DNA of 37,114 nt from Desulfobacula sp. (GCF_021107415.1 NZ_JAIOSW010000418.1:1-37114), one strand, 5' to 3'. Positions 16,455 through 25,475 are shown, counted from the stretch's first letter. Numbers and translations are program-made. The notes: generated from the letters alone by a model not told the origin.

Positions 16455-17392
16455 CCAGTGAGTGGTTAAACTCATGTTCAGGTTGTGAAATAGCAATCCT
16501 TAACTTAGGTGAGACTTTGCTTGATCTGCTTCCCGAACTTAATTTTGTTCATATTCCGGTATTAATGGATCACAAGCATTTAGGACAACTTGGAGATAAG
16601 GAACATATCGATATTCCCAAAGCCACGGTTGGACTGCTAAGTGGCGGAATCAGGAATGATGAGCATCTTGAGGTTGCTTTGGAAATGAGAAAAAAATGTG
16701 ATGTTCTCATTGCCCTGGGTACATGCGCAACCCATGGGGGAATCCCGGCTCTTATAAATTCCTATACCAATGATGAACTCTATGACAGATACTATTCCAC
16801 AGAAAGTACGGATACTGGAGGCAAAGTGCCGACACAAGGTGTGCCTCCTCTTCTTGACAGGTGTTATGCTTTGGATGAAAAAATAGATGTGGATATATAT
16901 CTGCCGGGCTGCCCTCCCCACCCGGATCATATTGCAGCAGCAATACTGGGTCTGTTAAAGGGTGAAGACATAGAGTTACCTTTTAAAAGCGTGTGCGATA
17001 CCTGTCCTGCAAGGCGTGAAGGAAAAGGTGATGTTAAAGAAATTAAAAGATTTATTACAACACCTGAATTTGATCCTGATAAGCCCATTGATGATATGCG
17101 CTGTCTTTTAGAGCAGGGATATCTCTGCATGGGACCTGTGACCAGAGCAGGATGTGCAGGCGCCGAAGGAAGTGCTCCAAAGTGTATCAGTGCCCGGGTG
17201 CCCTGCAGGGGATGCTACGGTCCGGTACAGCAGAATGGCAACCAGCTTCTTGATATGCTGAACGCACTGGTCAGCAATGGTATAGATATTAAGACTTTGC
17301 CGGACAGGGATAACCTTTTAAGGTTTTCAGGGGCTCATAACAGGCTTGTTTCCAAAAAAAATAGATCAGGAAAAAACCAGACAGAAAAATAA
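16439..17392 (+). CDS. mvhG: MvhG-type [NiFe] hydrogenase small subunit
   Basis: The 317-residue protein is the iron-sulfur small subunit of a group 3c (methyl-viologen/F420-non-reducing) hydrogenase. The N-terminal EWLNSCSGCEIAILNLGE binds the proximal [4Fe-4S] cluster together with GTCATHGG and the LPGCPPHPDH segment. The medial and distal cluster cysteines lie in CDTCPAR, YLCMGPVTRAGC and ISARVPCRGCYGP. There is no twin-arginine signal, so the enzyme is cytoplasmic. The ATG lies within the end of mvhD, 7 bases after an excellent AGGAGG (16426-16431). mvhA starts 17 bases downstream. Electrons pass from the Ni-Fe site through this subunit to MvhD. Confidence 0.95.
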   Translation: MPVNVASEWLNSCSGCEIAILNLGETLLDLLPELNFVHIPVLMDHKHLGQLGDKEHIDIPKATVGLLSGGIRNDEHLEVALEMRKKCDVLIALGTCATHGGIPALINSYTNDELYDRYYSTESTDTGGKVPTQGVPPLLDRCYALDEKIDVDIYLPGCPPHPDHIAAAILGLLKGEDIELPFKSVCDTCPARREGKGDVKEIKRFITTPEFDPDKPIDDMRCLLEQGYLCMGPVTRAGCAGAEGSAPKCISARVPCRGCYGPVQQNGNQLLDMLNALVSNGIDIKTLPDRDNLLRFSGAHNRLVSKKNRSGKNQTEK

Positions 17393-17409
17393 ATCGGGAG
17401 AAAAATAAT

Positions 17410-18882
17410 ATGGGAAGAAAAATAAACATACAACCCTTATCCCGCATAGAAGGTCATGCCAGTATTGAGATAAATCTGGATGACAGCGGTAATGTGAAAG
17501 AGGCAATAACTCATTTCAGCAGTATAAGAGGTTTTGAAAAATATGTCGAGGGTAAGCCTGCAGAAGAAGTCACAAGGATTGTAACAAGAATATGCGGCAT
17601 TTGTCCCTGGCATCATCACATGGCATCGGTAAAAGCAGTTGATGGCTGTTTTGGTGCAAAGGTTGCACCTGCAGGGCATATACTGCGGGAATGCATGCAG
17701 AACATGGCACATATTAATGATAAAATACTTCATTTTTATTTTCTTGCAGCTCCTGATTTTGTCATGGGACCGGATGCAGATTATTCTGTAAGAAATATTA
17801 TTGGAATTGTGGGTGCAGCGCCCGATCTTGCCAAAAGGGTTGTACAAATGCGCCAACTGAGCCAGATGATGATGGAAAAATTTGCAGGCAGGGTAATTCA
17901 TCCAATAGCCGGTGTTCCAGGCGGATTTTCCAAGCCAATGTCCGAAAGTCAAAAAAAAGAACTTGTGGAAAATACAAAAGAACTTCTTGGATTTGCAAAA
18001 TTTTCCATGAAATATGCAAAAGAGGAGATTTTTCCAAAATATCTCGACCTTGTAACAACCCTTGGAACAATCACAACTGGTTTTATAGGAACAGTGGATG
18101 ATAAAGGATCGCTTAATTTTTATGACGGAAAACTGCGACTCATGAAACCGGATGGTTCATATGATGACTTTGATGATTCTGATTATCTTGATTATATAAG
18201 TGAGCATCCGGTTGATGTTTCCTATGGTAAATATCCCTATGCAAAATCATGGAACGAAGGCTTTTCCATGGATCTTGATGCTCCAAAAGGTATCTACAGA
18301 TCCAATTGCCTTGCACGTATAAATATTTGTGACCAGATATCAACACCGCTTGCCCAGGCAGAACTTGAAGAGTTTAGAAAAAATTTTGGCAGACCTGCTC
18401 AGCAAACACTGCTTTACCATTGGGCACGTCTCATAGAACTTGTTTATGCCTGTGAAAAAACCCTGGAACTTCTTAATGACAGTTCCATAACAGATCAAAA
18501 GACAAGAAATGATGTAACTCCAAAAGGAGGCAGAGGTGTAGGTCATGTTGAAGCACCCCGTGGCACATTGATTCATGATTACACAACTGATGAGAACGGA
18601 TGCATTAAATCAGCCAACATGATTGTCGGTACAACCCATAACCTTGCACCCATCAGCATGAGTGTTGAACAGTCAGCAAGAATGCTGATTAAAGATGGAA
18701 ACATTGATGAGACAATCTTGAATAAAATTGAGATGTCTGTTCGTGCTTATGATCCCTGAGTAAGCTGTGCAACCCACCGCCTGGACGGCGGTCCTGTCGT
18801 AGCACTCAATGTTGTGGATTCAAAGGGAAACACTCTTTTTTCCAATTTAAATAGAGGAGATATCCATGAAAACTTTTTTTAA
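17410..18882 (+). CDS. mvhA: Selenocysteine-containing MvhA-type [NiFeSe] hydrogenase large subunit
   Basis: With the TGA at 18757-18759 read as Sec the protein has 490 residues. The N-terminal metal-binding motif is RICGICPWHHH. The C-terminal motif is DPUVSCATH, where U450 replaces the Cys that ligates nickel (DPCxxCATH in MvhA). L1-type elements include RIEGHASIEI and, later, GRGVGHVEAPRGTLIHDY. After H456 a 34-residue extension follows, the expected target of the maturation protease encoded at 12343. Group 3c large subunits oxidise H2 for HdrA. Ni-Sec hydrogenases are generally faster to reactivate after oxygen exposure (known for the class). The gene overlaps the next by 17 bases. Reading UGA as stop would remove the active-site ligand. 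Confidence 0.95.
18757..18792 (+). promoter_or_regulatory. UGA-Sec codon and SECIS-like hairpin of mvhA
   Basis: The UGA is followed after 22 bases by the loop TGGAC (18782-18786). It is closed by a perfect GC-rich stem, ACCGCC (18776-18781) with GGCGGT (18787-18792). Distance and loop are nearly identical to the mvhD element. This strengthens the Sec reading of both. Confidence 0.72.
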
Positions 18883-19981
18883 TCTTATTCAGGACGTACA
18901 GAAAAAAGGAAGATGCCATCATTGCGGCGGTTGTGTAACATTCTGTTCTGCAATAAATTATGGTGCACTTACTTTTGATGACACAGGAAAACCATGTTAC
19001 GATGCTATTGAAAAATGTATTGAATGTGGACTTTGTTATATGATCTGCCCTGAAATTTCTGAACTTGATGATGAAATTAAAAAAAGAGCGAATTGGAGTG
19101 CTCCTGCGGGGAGGATTATCGGCACCTCTGTTGCCCGTGCAAAGGATAAAACTGTAAGACAAAGAGGGACTGACGGAGGAGTTGTAACTGCTATTTTGCT
19201 TCATCTTTTTGAAACCGGAAGAATCAATGGGGCAATTGTATCAAAAAACACTGAAAAAGGAAGGATGCCCTGGCTTGCAACTTCAAAAAAGGATATTCTT
19301 GATTCTGCCGGTACTCATTTTGAAGCCTCCCATGGCATGGCAAATTTTGCCGACGAGTATTCGACTTTTTCTCCTTCTGTAAAAGCATTACAAGAGTTAA
19401 GGAAAGAGGGAATCGAGAGGATTGCATTTGTGGGGACTCCCTGCCAGATAAATACCATTAGAAAAATGCAGGCTATTGGTCTTGTACCTGCGGATTCCAT
19501 TGAATTCTGCTTTGGCCTTTTTTGTTCAGGCAATTTTATTTTTCATGATAAGGAATTTCATGAAATCGAAAATAAATACGGCTTTAAATATAAAGACATT
19601 GAAAATATAAACATTAAAGATAATTTAATTATAACTCTTGTGTCTGAAGAGACAAAAACAATACCTATTAAAGAGTTAGATATTGTAAAACGGACAGCAT
19701 GTAACCTTTGCAGTGATTTTTCAGCAGAATATGCTGATATTTCTTTTGGAGGGCTTGGAGCAGATAAGGGCTGGACAACTGTTGTTACCAGAACTCTGCT
19801 TGGCAGGGCAGTTTTGGCAGGGGCTTTTGAAAAAATATTGGAAAGTTATAAATATGAGGATAATCCAAAGTATGCAACCAATGCTGAAGATGCAATACTG
19901 AAAGCATCAAGGGATAAAAAAGAAAAAGCCAGGGCCAATCTTGAAAGTTTTAAAAATAAAGGAGTATCTGTAATAGGTTAG
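18866..19981 (+). CDS. FrhB-like iron-sulfur flavoprotein (F420 hydrogenase/dehydrogenase beta-subunit family)
   Basis: The 371-residue protein has two N-terminal [4Fe-4S] motifs (C17-C20-C23-C27 and C51-C54-C57-C61). The FrhB family core follows: RQRGTDGGVVTAILLHLFE, AFVGTPCQINTIRKMQ, FCFGLFCSGNFIF, and a late CNLCSDFSAEYADISFGGLG. FrhB-family proteins bind FAD and pass electrons between iron-sulfur clusters and F420 or another two-electron acceptor. The ATG lies inside the end of mvhA with GAGGAG six bases upstream. Nothing in the window shows that the host makes F420, so the acceptor is unknown. Position suggests it is the electron outlet of the HdrA-Mvh complex in place of HdrBC. Confidence 0.88.
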   Translation: MKTFFNLIQDVQKKGRCHHCGGCVTFCSAINYGALTFDDTGKPCYDAIEKCIECGLCYMICPEISELDDEIKKRANWSAPAGRIIGTSVARAKDKTVRQRGTDGGVVTAILLHLFETGRINGAIVSKNTEKGRMPWLATSKKDILDSAGTHFEASHGMANFADEYSTFSPSVKALQELRKEGIERIAFVGTPCQINTIRKMQAIGLVPADSIEFCFGLFCSGNFIFHDKEFHEIENKYGFKYKDIENINIKDNLIITLVSEETKTIPIKELDIVKRTACNLCSDFSAEYADISFGGLGADKGWTTVVTRTLLGRAVLAGAFEKILESYKYEDNPKYATNAEDAILKASRDKKEKARANLESFKNKGVSVIG

Positions 19982-20033
19982 TTTGCCATAAACACATGAC
20001 TTTCTCCTGTTGAAATAAGACTATTTCAACTCC

Positions 20034-20076
20034 AAAAAATCCCCTGTTTTGTAATCCCAATTACAGGGGATTTTTT
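20034..20076. terminator. Bidirectional rho-independent terminator
   Basis: A perfect 14-bp stem (20034-20047 AAAAAATCCCCTGT with 20063-20076) encloses 15 bases, with A- and T-rich ends on both strands. It lies between the converging hydrogenase operon and the minus-strand response regulator gene, and can stop transcription from either side. Confidence 0.93.
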
Positions 20077-20147
20077 ATGGCTTTTACCAAATCCTGATTT
20101 CTTTAACTTTTGCCGGATTAAAAACAAGCTGAATGGAAAATTACCGG

Positions 20148-20804
20148 TTATAACAAAGAAGATGTCAATCCTTCTGCAATAGCAAACTTGGTCAGCTCGG
20201 CAATACTGTGAATATTCAGTTTGGTTTTTAAATTTGTCCGGTGGATATCGATAGTTTTGACACTGATATTTAATTTTTCTGCAATCTTCCTGCTTTTATG
20301 CCCTTCTGCAATCAATTGCAATACCTCCCGCTCTCTTTTCGACAATAATGAAAAGACTGAAACTGGGCTATCTGTTACAGGGACACAATCCTTATCTGTG
20401 ATCAGGTGTTTTACCTCCTGGCAGAAAAAGTGTTTCCCTGACAAAACGGTTTGGATACATTTTACCAATTCTTTAAAGGAACACGATTTTAATATATATC
20501 CTGAAGCCCCGGCATTCATCATTCCAGTGACATAAATTTTTTCCATATGCATGGAAAGTGCAATAACTTTTATTTCAGGATTTTTAGCAAGAATTTGTTT
20601 TGTCGCTTCTATCCCGTTAAGATATGGCATACTGACATCCATGATAACCACATCCGGTCGGTGCAGGTTTGTAAGTTTAATGGCTGAATGGCCTGAATCC
20701 GCTTTCGCAACAACCTCAAAGCCTTTTTCCATTTCCAGGGAGTTGCATAGCCCGTGCTGTAAAATGCTATGATCATCTGCTATGATAATTTTAACTTTTT
20801 TCAT
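20148..20804 (-). CDS. NarL/FixJ-type response regulator
   Basis: The 218-residue protein has an N-terminal receiver (D10-D11, phosphoacceptor D56 in VIMDVSMP, Thr/Ser pocket ALSMHM, Lys in YILKSCSFKEL) and a C-terminal LuxR-type helix-turn-helix (about 150-213). The latter begins LLSKREREVLQLIAEGHKSR and continues KIAEKLNISVKTIDIHRTNL. It is a DNA-binding regulator. The ATG overlaps the end of the adjacent kinase gene by 14 bases, so the two are a cognate pair. Both lie at the end of the sugar transport gene run, and the operon's transporter may be one of their targets (inference). Confidence 0.93.
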   Translation of the reverse strand: MKKVKIIIADDHSILQHGLCNSLEMEKGFEVVAKADSGHSAIKLTNLHRPDVVIMDVSMPYLNGIEATKQILAKNPEIKVIALSMHMEKIYVTGMMNAGASGYILKSCSFKELVKCIQTVLSGKHFFCQEVKHLITDKDCVPVTDSPVSVFSLLSKREREVLQLIAEGHKSRKIAEKLNISVKTIDIHRTNLKTKLNIHSIAELTKFAIAEGLTSSLL

Positions 20805-21582
20805 ATTCGTTATCTTTGCTTAAAGATACGGGTGCTGTCAAAACAATTATTGTTCCTTTTCCAGATTTTGAATCAACTTGAATTTTTCCCCCAAGATTTT
20901 CCATCCGCTCTGAAAGACTGTGTAATCCAAACCCAAACGAATCTGAGTCTTTTATCTTCTCTATATCAAAACCGGAACCTTGATCCTCAACCCTTACCAT
21001 TATTGTTTCTTTGATTTTTGAAACTTCGATCCGGCCATTTTTAGAACCGGAGTGCTTTAGAATGTTGGTAATCAGTTCATTTACCGCTCTGTATAAAGTA
21101 ACCTTAACCGCCTGATCCAGGTGAACCGGGTCTTCAATATTATTTATATAATGAAAATTACTGTGGTGCTTGGCATTTGTTTCCTCTATTAAAAAACCCA
21201 GTGCAATCTCAATATCAAAATCATCCAGTATTGGAGGGCTTAGTTGATAAATCAATGACCGGATTTCCCTGACAGACTGCTCAAGATATCCTTGAATTTC
21301 TAAAAGATCCCCTTTATTGATACTCTTATCAGATTCCCGGATATTTTTTAGTTTAGATATACTTATGGCAAGGGTTTGAGTGACACTGTCATGAAGATCG
21401 GATGCAATTGCCTTTCTTTCATTTTCCTCGTTATAGACAAGATGCTCATTCAACCTTTTAAGCTGGGCTGTTCTTTTTGCAATAGTTTTCTCCAGCTCAT
21501 CCTTGATATTATTGAGGTCTTCATTACTCTTTTCAAGTTCAATGGTCCTTAATCTGATCCGATTTTTAAAAAAATTGACCAT
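20791..21582 (-). CDS. NarX-type histidine kinase without sensor domain
   Basis: The kinase has a HisKA_3 dimerisation domain with the phosphoacceptor His in RKAIASDLHDSVTQTLA (H64 from the chosen start), an X-region LIYQLSPPILDD, and an ATPase with AVNELITNILKHSG, EDQGSGFD and GFGLHSLSERM. The first 45 residues are only a coiled coil; no PAS, GAF or membrane segment is visible. I chose the ATG at 21582, with AGGTGA five bases upstream, over the TTG at 21597. This gives 263 residues. It follows the ROK kinase gene by 27 bases. The signal must come through a partner protein or the coiled coil. Confidence 0.9.
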   Translation of the reverse strand: MVNFFKNRIRLRTIELEKSNEDLNNIKDELEKTIAKRTAQLKRLNEHLVYNEENERKAIASDLHDSVTQTLAISISKLKNIRESDKSINKGDLLEIQGYLEQSVREIRSLIYQLSPPILDDFDIEIALGFLIEETNAKHHSNFHYINNIEDPVHLDQAVKVTLYRAVNELITNILKHSGSKNGRIEVSKIKETIMVRVEDQGSGFDIEKIKDSDSFGFGLHSLSERMENLGGKIQVDSKSGKGTIIVLTAPVSLSKDNEYEKS

Positions 21583-21609
21583 TGAGTCACCTGTCAATCA
21601 CAATTGTCA

Positions 21610-22551
21610 TCAGGTATTACACCCAAGCCAGGCCGCACCAAACACACCGGCAGAATCACCTAAAAAATTTTTAAGGATAGGGGTTCTCACCTCTTTATGG
21701 TAAGCATACTTTCTGACTCGTTCTATCCCAATTGTATAGAGTTCCGGAATATTGGAAAGCCCTCCTCCCAGGACAATGGCATCCGGATCTAATATTGAAA
21801 TCAACCCCCCGACACTCTTACCAAAATCATCAAGAAATTGATCAAATATTTGTCTGCATTCTTTATCATTCTTTCTAGCCAGTTTCACGATTTTTTCTGC
21901 AGATAAATCTTGATTCATCTGCTTTTTATACGATCTGGCCATGCCTGTCCCGGTCAACTTGGTATCAATACATCCAATATTACCGCAAAAACACTTCTCT
22001 CCTTCAGGATCAATGGAAAAATGCCCCCATTCTCCGGCAATTCCATGATTCCCGCTGTGAAGTATTCCATTAATGCAAAGTCCACCGCCACATCCTGTAC
22101 CCATAATAATACCAAATACTATTTTATACCCTTTTGCCGCACCACCAATGGCTTCTGCAAGCGTAAAACAATTGGCATCATTATCCATGTAAATTTCTTT
22201 TCCAATTTTTTTTTCAAGGTCCATCTTAAAATAATGGCCTGCAAGCCAGGTGGTATTTGCATTTTGGACAACCCCGGTTTTTTTATCTATTGTACCGGGA
22301 ATCCCAACCCCAATGGTGTAATCATCTGTAGGAGAAACAACAGATAAAGCCTGACTTACAAGGGTATGGATGGTTTCAAGAACAGACGTGTAATTATTCT
22401 TTGTATCCACGGGAGTGGCCACCCGCTCCCTGAAAAGTTCTTTGCCTTTATTTGTCAAAAGAATAACTTCGGTTTTCGTACCACCAAGATCAATACCAAC
22501 CTGATATTTTGGTTGATGACAGGTTTTAATTTCCGGTTTATTGCCTTTCAT
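21610..22551 (-). CDS. ROK-family sugar kinase (glucokinase-like)
   Basis: The 313-residue protein lacks a helix-turn-helix and starts with the phosphate-binding motif VGIDLGGTKTEVILL. The ATP and sugar site follows with GVGIPGTIDKKTG, the catalytic DNDANCFTLAEA and GTGCGGGLCINGIL. The ROK zinc motif is present as CFCGNIGC, preceded by GEWGHFSIDPEG, where the His is the first zinc ligand. The glutamate after the zinc motif is Asp here (CID). It would phosphorylate glucose or a related hexose on import. It lies 3 bases after the ABC ATPase gene. The exact sugar is uncertain: glucose, mannose and fructose are all possible. Confidence 0.9.
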   Translation of the reverse strand: MKGNKPEIKTCHQPKYQVGIDLGGTKTEVILLTNKGKELFRERVATPVDTKNNYTSVLETIHTLVSQALSVVSPTDDYTIGVGIPGTIDKKTGVVQNANTTWLAGHYFKMDLEKKIGKEIYMDNDANCFTLAEAIGGAAKGYKIVFGIIMGTGCGGGLCINGILHSGNHGIAGEWGHFSIDPEGEKCFCGNIGCIDTKLTGTGMARSYKKQMNQDLSAEKIVKLARKNDKECRQIFDQFLDDFGKSVGGLISILDPDAIVLGGGLSNIPELYTIGIERVRKYAYHKEVRTPILKNFLGDSAGVFGAAWLGCNT

Positions 22552-22554
22552 TTG

Positions 22555-23670
22555 CTAATAAACTCTTTTTTGAGTTTTGGGATCAAATAAGACTGCCTTT
22601 GAGACATCAAAGCCAAGTACCATACTTTCTCCGGGTAATTTAGCCTTATCCGGATGAATCCTACAGGTGGTTTTATGGTTATTAATCTGTGTAAAAATAA
22701 GTGTGTCCGGTCCTGTCGGCTCTGTGACCCGGACCTGGCATTTAAGTTTGAAAACCAAATGGTTTTCTGGTTCTATTGAAGAGAATGCACTGATCTGTTC
22801 AGGCCGGACCCCAAGGACAATAGACCTTCCCTTCCATTTTTCAGGAGAACTGCATAGACCTCGGACCGGAACAAAACATTTCTCATCATTATGGGCAAAA
22901 AGAAGTATTTTGAGTTCTCCATCATGCTCAATAATTTCACAAGGAATAAAATTCATTGAAGGCGATCCTATAAATCCTGCAACAAACATGGTGGCAGGAT
23001 TTTCATAGATATCTCTGGGCATTCCAAACTGCTCAATAATCCCGTCTTTCATGATTGCAATGCGATCTGCCAAAGTCATTGCCTCGATCTGGTCATGCGT
23101 CACATAGACAATGGTTGTACCAACCTTTTGGTGCAGCAGTTTAATTTCCGATCGCATTTCAACCCTGAGCTTTGCATCCAGGTTGGACAAAGGTTCATCA
23201 AAAAGAAAAATAGAAGGCTCTCTTGCAAGCGCCCTTCCCATGGCAACTCTCTGCCTTTGCCCACCTGAAAGCTGGGCTGGTTTTCGGTCTAAAAGATCTT
23301 CAATCTGAAGCATTGAAGCAACTTTTGACACCTGTTTTTCTATCTCTGCTTTTGGTATTTTTCTTGTCTCAAGTCCAAATGATATGTTTTTTTTCACATT
23401 CATATTGGGATAGAGTGCATAGGACTGGAAAACCATTGCGATATCACGGTCTTTAGGAGCAATATGGGTCACATCCCTGTTCCCTATTTTAATTGTCCCC
23501 GAAGAAATGGTTTCAAGGCCTGCAATAAGGTTTAAAAGTGTTGATTTGCCGCATCCCGAAGGACCAACAAGTACAAGAAACTCACCATGGGCTATCTCAA
23601 TTGATATATCTTTAAGAACTTCAACCCGGCCAAATTGCTTTTTTACATTTTCAATATTTAAAGATGCCAT
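22555..23670 (-). CDS. Sugar ABC transporter ATPase (MalK/UgpC family)
   Basis: The 371-residue ATPase has Walker A GPSGCGKST (36-44), a Q-loop in AMVFQSYALYPN, the signature LSGGQRQRVAMGRALARE, Walker B IFLFDEPLSNLD, and the switch His in YVTHDQIEAM. The last 130 residues form the MalK-type TOBE/OB domain (VLGVRPEQI). It powers uptake through the GtsBC-like permeases encoded just upstream. The gap to gtsC is 10 bases. In Pseudomonas the same transporter uses a MalK-like ATPase, which fits. Confidence 0.95.
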   Translation of the reverse strand: MASLNIENVKKQFGRVEVLKDISIEIAHGEFLVLVGPSGCGKSTLLNLIAGLETISSGTIKIGNRDVTHIAPKDRDIAMVFQSYALYPNMNVKKNISFGLETRKIPKAEIEKQVSKVASMLQIEDLLDRKPAQLSGGQRQRVAMGRALAREPSIFLFDEPLSNLDAKLRVEMRSEIKLLHQKVGTTIVYVTHDQIEAMTLADRIAIMKDGIIEQFGMPRDIYENPATMFVAGFIGSPSMNFIPCEIIEHDGELKILLFAHNDEKCFVPVRGLCSSPEKWKGRSIVLGVRPEQISAFSSIEPENHLVFKLKCQVRVTEPTGPDTLIFTQINNHKTTCRIHPDKAKLPGESMVLGFDVSKAVLFDPKTQKRVY

Positions 23671-23680
23671 AAATAAATCT

Positions 23681-24571
23681 TTATCCTTTTACAGATCCGG
23701 CTGTAAGACCACGCAAAAAATATTTTCCGCCAACAATATATACAACCATGGTCGGCAGGGCTGCAATGATAGCTGCTGCCATATCCACATTATATTTTTT
23801 CACTCCGGTGGAAGTGTTTACAAGGTTGTTCAAAGCCACTGTAACCGGCTGGGTTTCTCCTGATGAAAAAACAACGCCAAAAAGAAAATCATTCCATATC
23901 TGTGTTGTCTGCCAGATAATGCATACAACAAAAATAGGGATTGAAACCGGCAGCATTATTTTAAAAAAAATCCTGAAAAATCCTGCACCATCAATTTTAG
24001 CCGCCTTGACCAGCTCCTGGGGTATTGTGACGTAAAAATTTCTGAAAAACAGGGTTGTAAAAGCAAGGCCGTAAATAATATGAACAAGTATCAGCCCCGG
24101 CAGAGTCTGGGCCAAACCCATCATGCCGAGCAACTTTGCCATGGGAAGAAGAATAATCTGAAAAGGGATAAAACAGCCCAGCAGCAGGATAGAAAAAAAG
24201 ACTTCACTGCCCCAAAATTTCCATTTTGAAAATACATAGCCATTGGCAGCACCAATGATGGTTGATATGGAAACCGCAGGAACAGTTATCTTGACAGAAT
24301 TCCAGAAATAACCCTTTATCCCGTTGCATGTAACGCCAATGCAGGCTGTATCCCAGGCTGATTTCCATGCATCAAGGGTAAATTCTCTGGGAAAAGATAA
24401 AAAATTTCCTGTTCTAATGTCATTCATGGTTTTTACAGATGTAAAAATCATTATAATCAGGGGGATTAAAAAATATATTGCTGTAATTATAAGGATTGCA
24501 TATATCGCTGCCCTGAAAAAAAGCATTGCAGGTGTTTTTTGGTAACCGTTTATAAAATTTTCGTTATTCAT
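23681..24571 (-). CDS. gtsC: Sugar ABC transporter permease (GtsC-like)
   Basis: The 296-residue permease has six helices and an EAA loop, PQELVKAAKIDGAGFFRIF. Many segments match glucose transporter permease GtsC from Pseudomonas as I recall it, such as YFWNSVKITVPAVSISTIIG, IWNDFLFGVVFSSG and TVALNNLVNTSTG. It ends with RGLTAGSVKG. It overlaps the gtsB gene by 8 bases, so the two permeases are translationally coupled. The substrate is probably glucose and/or mannose. Confidence 0.92.
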   Translation of the reverse strand: MNNENFINGYQKTPAMLFFRAAIYAILIITAIYFLIPLIIMIFTSVKTMNDIRTGNFLSFPREFTLDAWKSAWDTACIGVTCNGIKGYFWNSVKITVPAVSISTIIGAANGYVFSKWKFWGSEVFFSILLLGCFIPFQIILLPMAKLLGMMGLAQTLPGLILVHIIYGLAFTTLFFRNFYVTIPQELVKAAKIDGAGFFRIFFKIMLPVSIPIFVVCIIWQTTQIWNDFLFGVVFSSGETQPVTVALNNLVNTSTGVKKYNVDMAAAIIAALPTMVVYIVGGKYFLRGLTAGSVKG

Positions 24572-25475
24572 TGCCCCGGCTCCTTAACTCAGAATAAAGG
24601 TAGGGTATGATAATGGCAAGCACAGCCCCGAACATTACCATTGAGCTTGCTGCACCCAAACCCAGCTGGCCCCTTGTGAATGCAAAAGAATACATAAAAG
24701 TTGCAGGAACATCTGAGGAATATCCGGGACCACCCCCGGTTAATGCCACAATAAGGTCAAAACTTTTTATGGCGATATGGGACAGGATCATCAGAGCACT
24801 GAAAAATACCGGCCTCAGGCTTGGTATGATTATTTTTATATATATTCTGGACAGACTTGCTCCGTCAATCTGGGCAGCTTTTATTATGGAATCATCAATT
24901 CCCCTCAAACCTGCAAGAAACAATGCCATGACAAAACCTGTGGACTGCCATACCCCGGCAATAACCACCGTGTAAATAGACATGTCTGAATTAACAAGCC
25001 AGTCAAAATGAAAACTTGAAAATCCCATATCATGCATAAGCCTTTCAACACCAAGGCTGGGATTTAAAATCCATTTCCATATAGTTCCCGTTACAATGAA
25101 TGAAAGTGCCATGGGGTATAAAAAAATGGTTCTAAGCGTTCCTTCCATTCTGATTTTTTGATCCAGGAAGATGGCCAGCAGCAGTCCCAGAATGATACAG
25201 ATGATAATGAAAAGAAAGCCGAATATGAAAAGATTTTTACTTGCAACCCACCATCGGTCATTTGCAAAAAGTTTTATATATTGAACAAGCCCTTCAAACT
25301 CATATCTTGGAAGCATGCGTGATTTAGTAAATGAAATCCAGGCTGTCCATAAAATAAAACTGTAAACAAAAACAATGGTACTCACAAAAGTTGGTGCAAG
25401 CACCAGCTTTGGAAGCAGTCTGTCAGACATGTAGGAAATTTGATTTCTAAGATTTCCTGAACCTTGAAATATCAT
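24564..25475 (-). CDS. gtsB: Sugar ABC transporter permease (GtsB-like)
   Basis: The 303-residue permease of the MalF type has six helices and the EAA loop IDDSIIKAAQIDGASLSRIY. The N-terminal LLPKLVLAPTF and NDRWWVASKNLFIFG segments resemble GtsB of Pseudomonas. The start at 25475 is a plausible ATG; an internal Met at residue 16 (MSDRLLPKL) is an alternative. It follows gtsA after 77 bases that contain a strong hairpin at 25511-25544. It forms the membrane channel with GtsC. Confidence 0.92.
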   Translation of the reverse strand: MIFQGSGNLRNQISYMSDRLLPKLVLAPTFVSTIVFVYSFILWTAWISFTKSRMLPRYEFEGLVQYIKLFANDRWWVASKNLFIFGFLFIIICIILGLLLAIFLDQKIRMEGTLRTIFLYPMALSFIVTGTIWKWILNPSLGVERLMHDMGFSSFHFDWLVNSDMSIYTVVIAGVWQSTGFVMALFLAGLRGIDDSIIKAAQIDGASLSRIYIKIIIPSLRPVFFSALMILSHIAIKSFDLIVALTGGGPGYSSDVPATFMYSFAFTRGQLGLGAASSMVMFGAVLAIIIPYLYSELRSRGNE

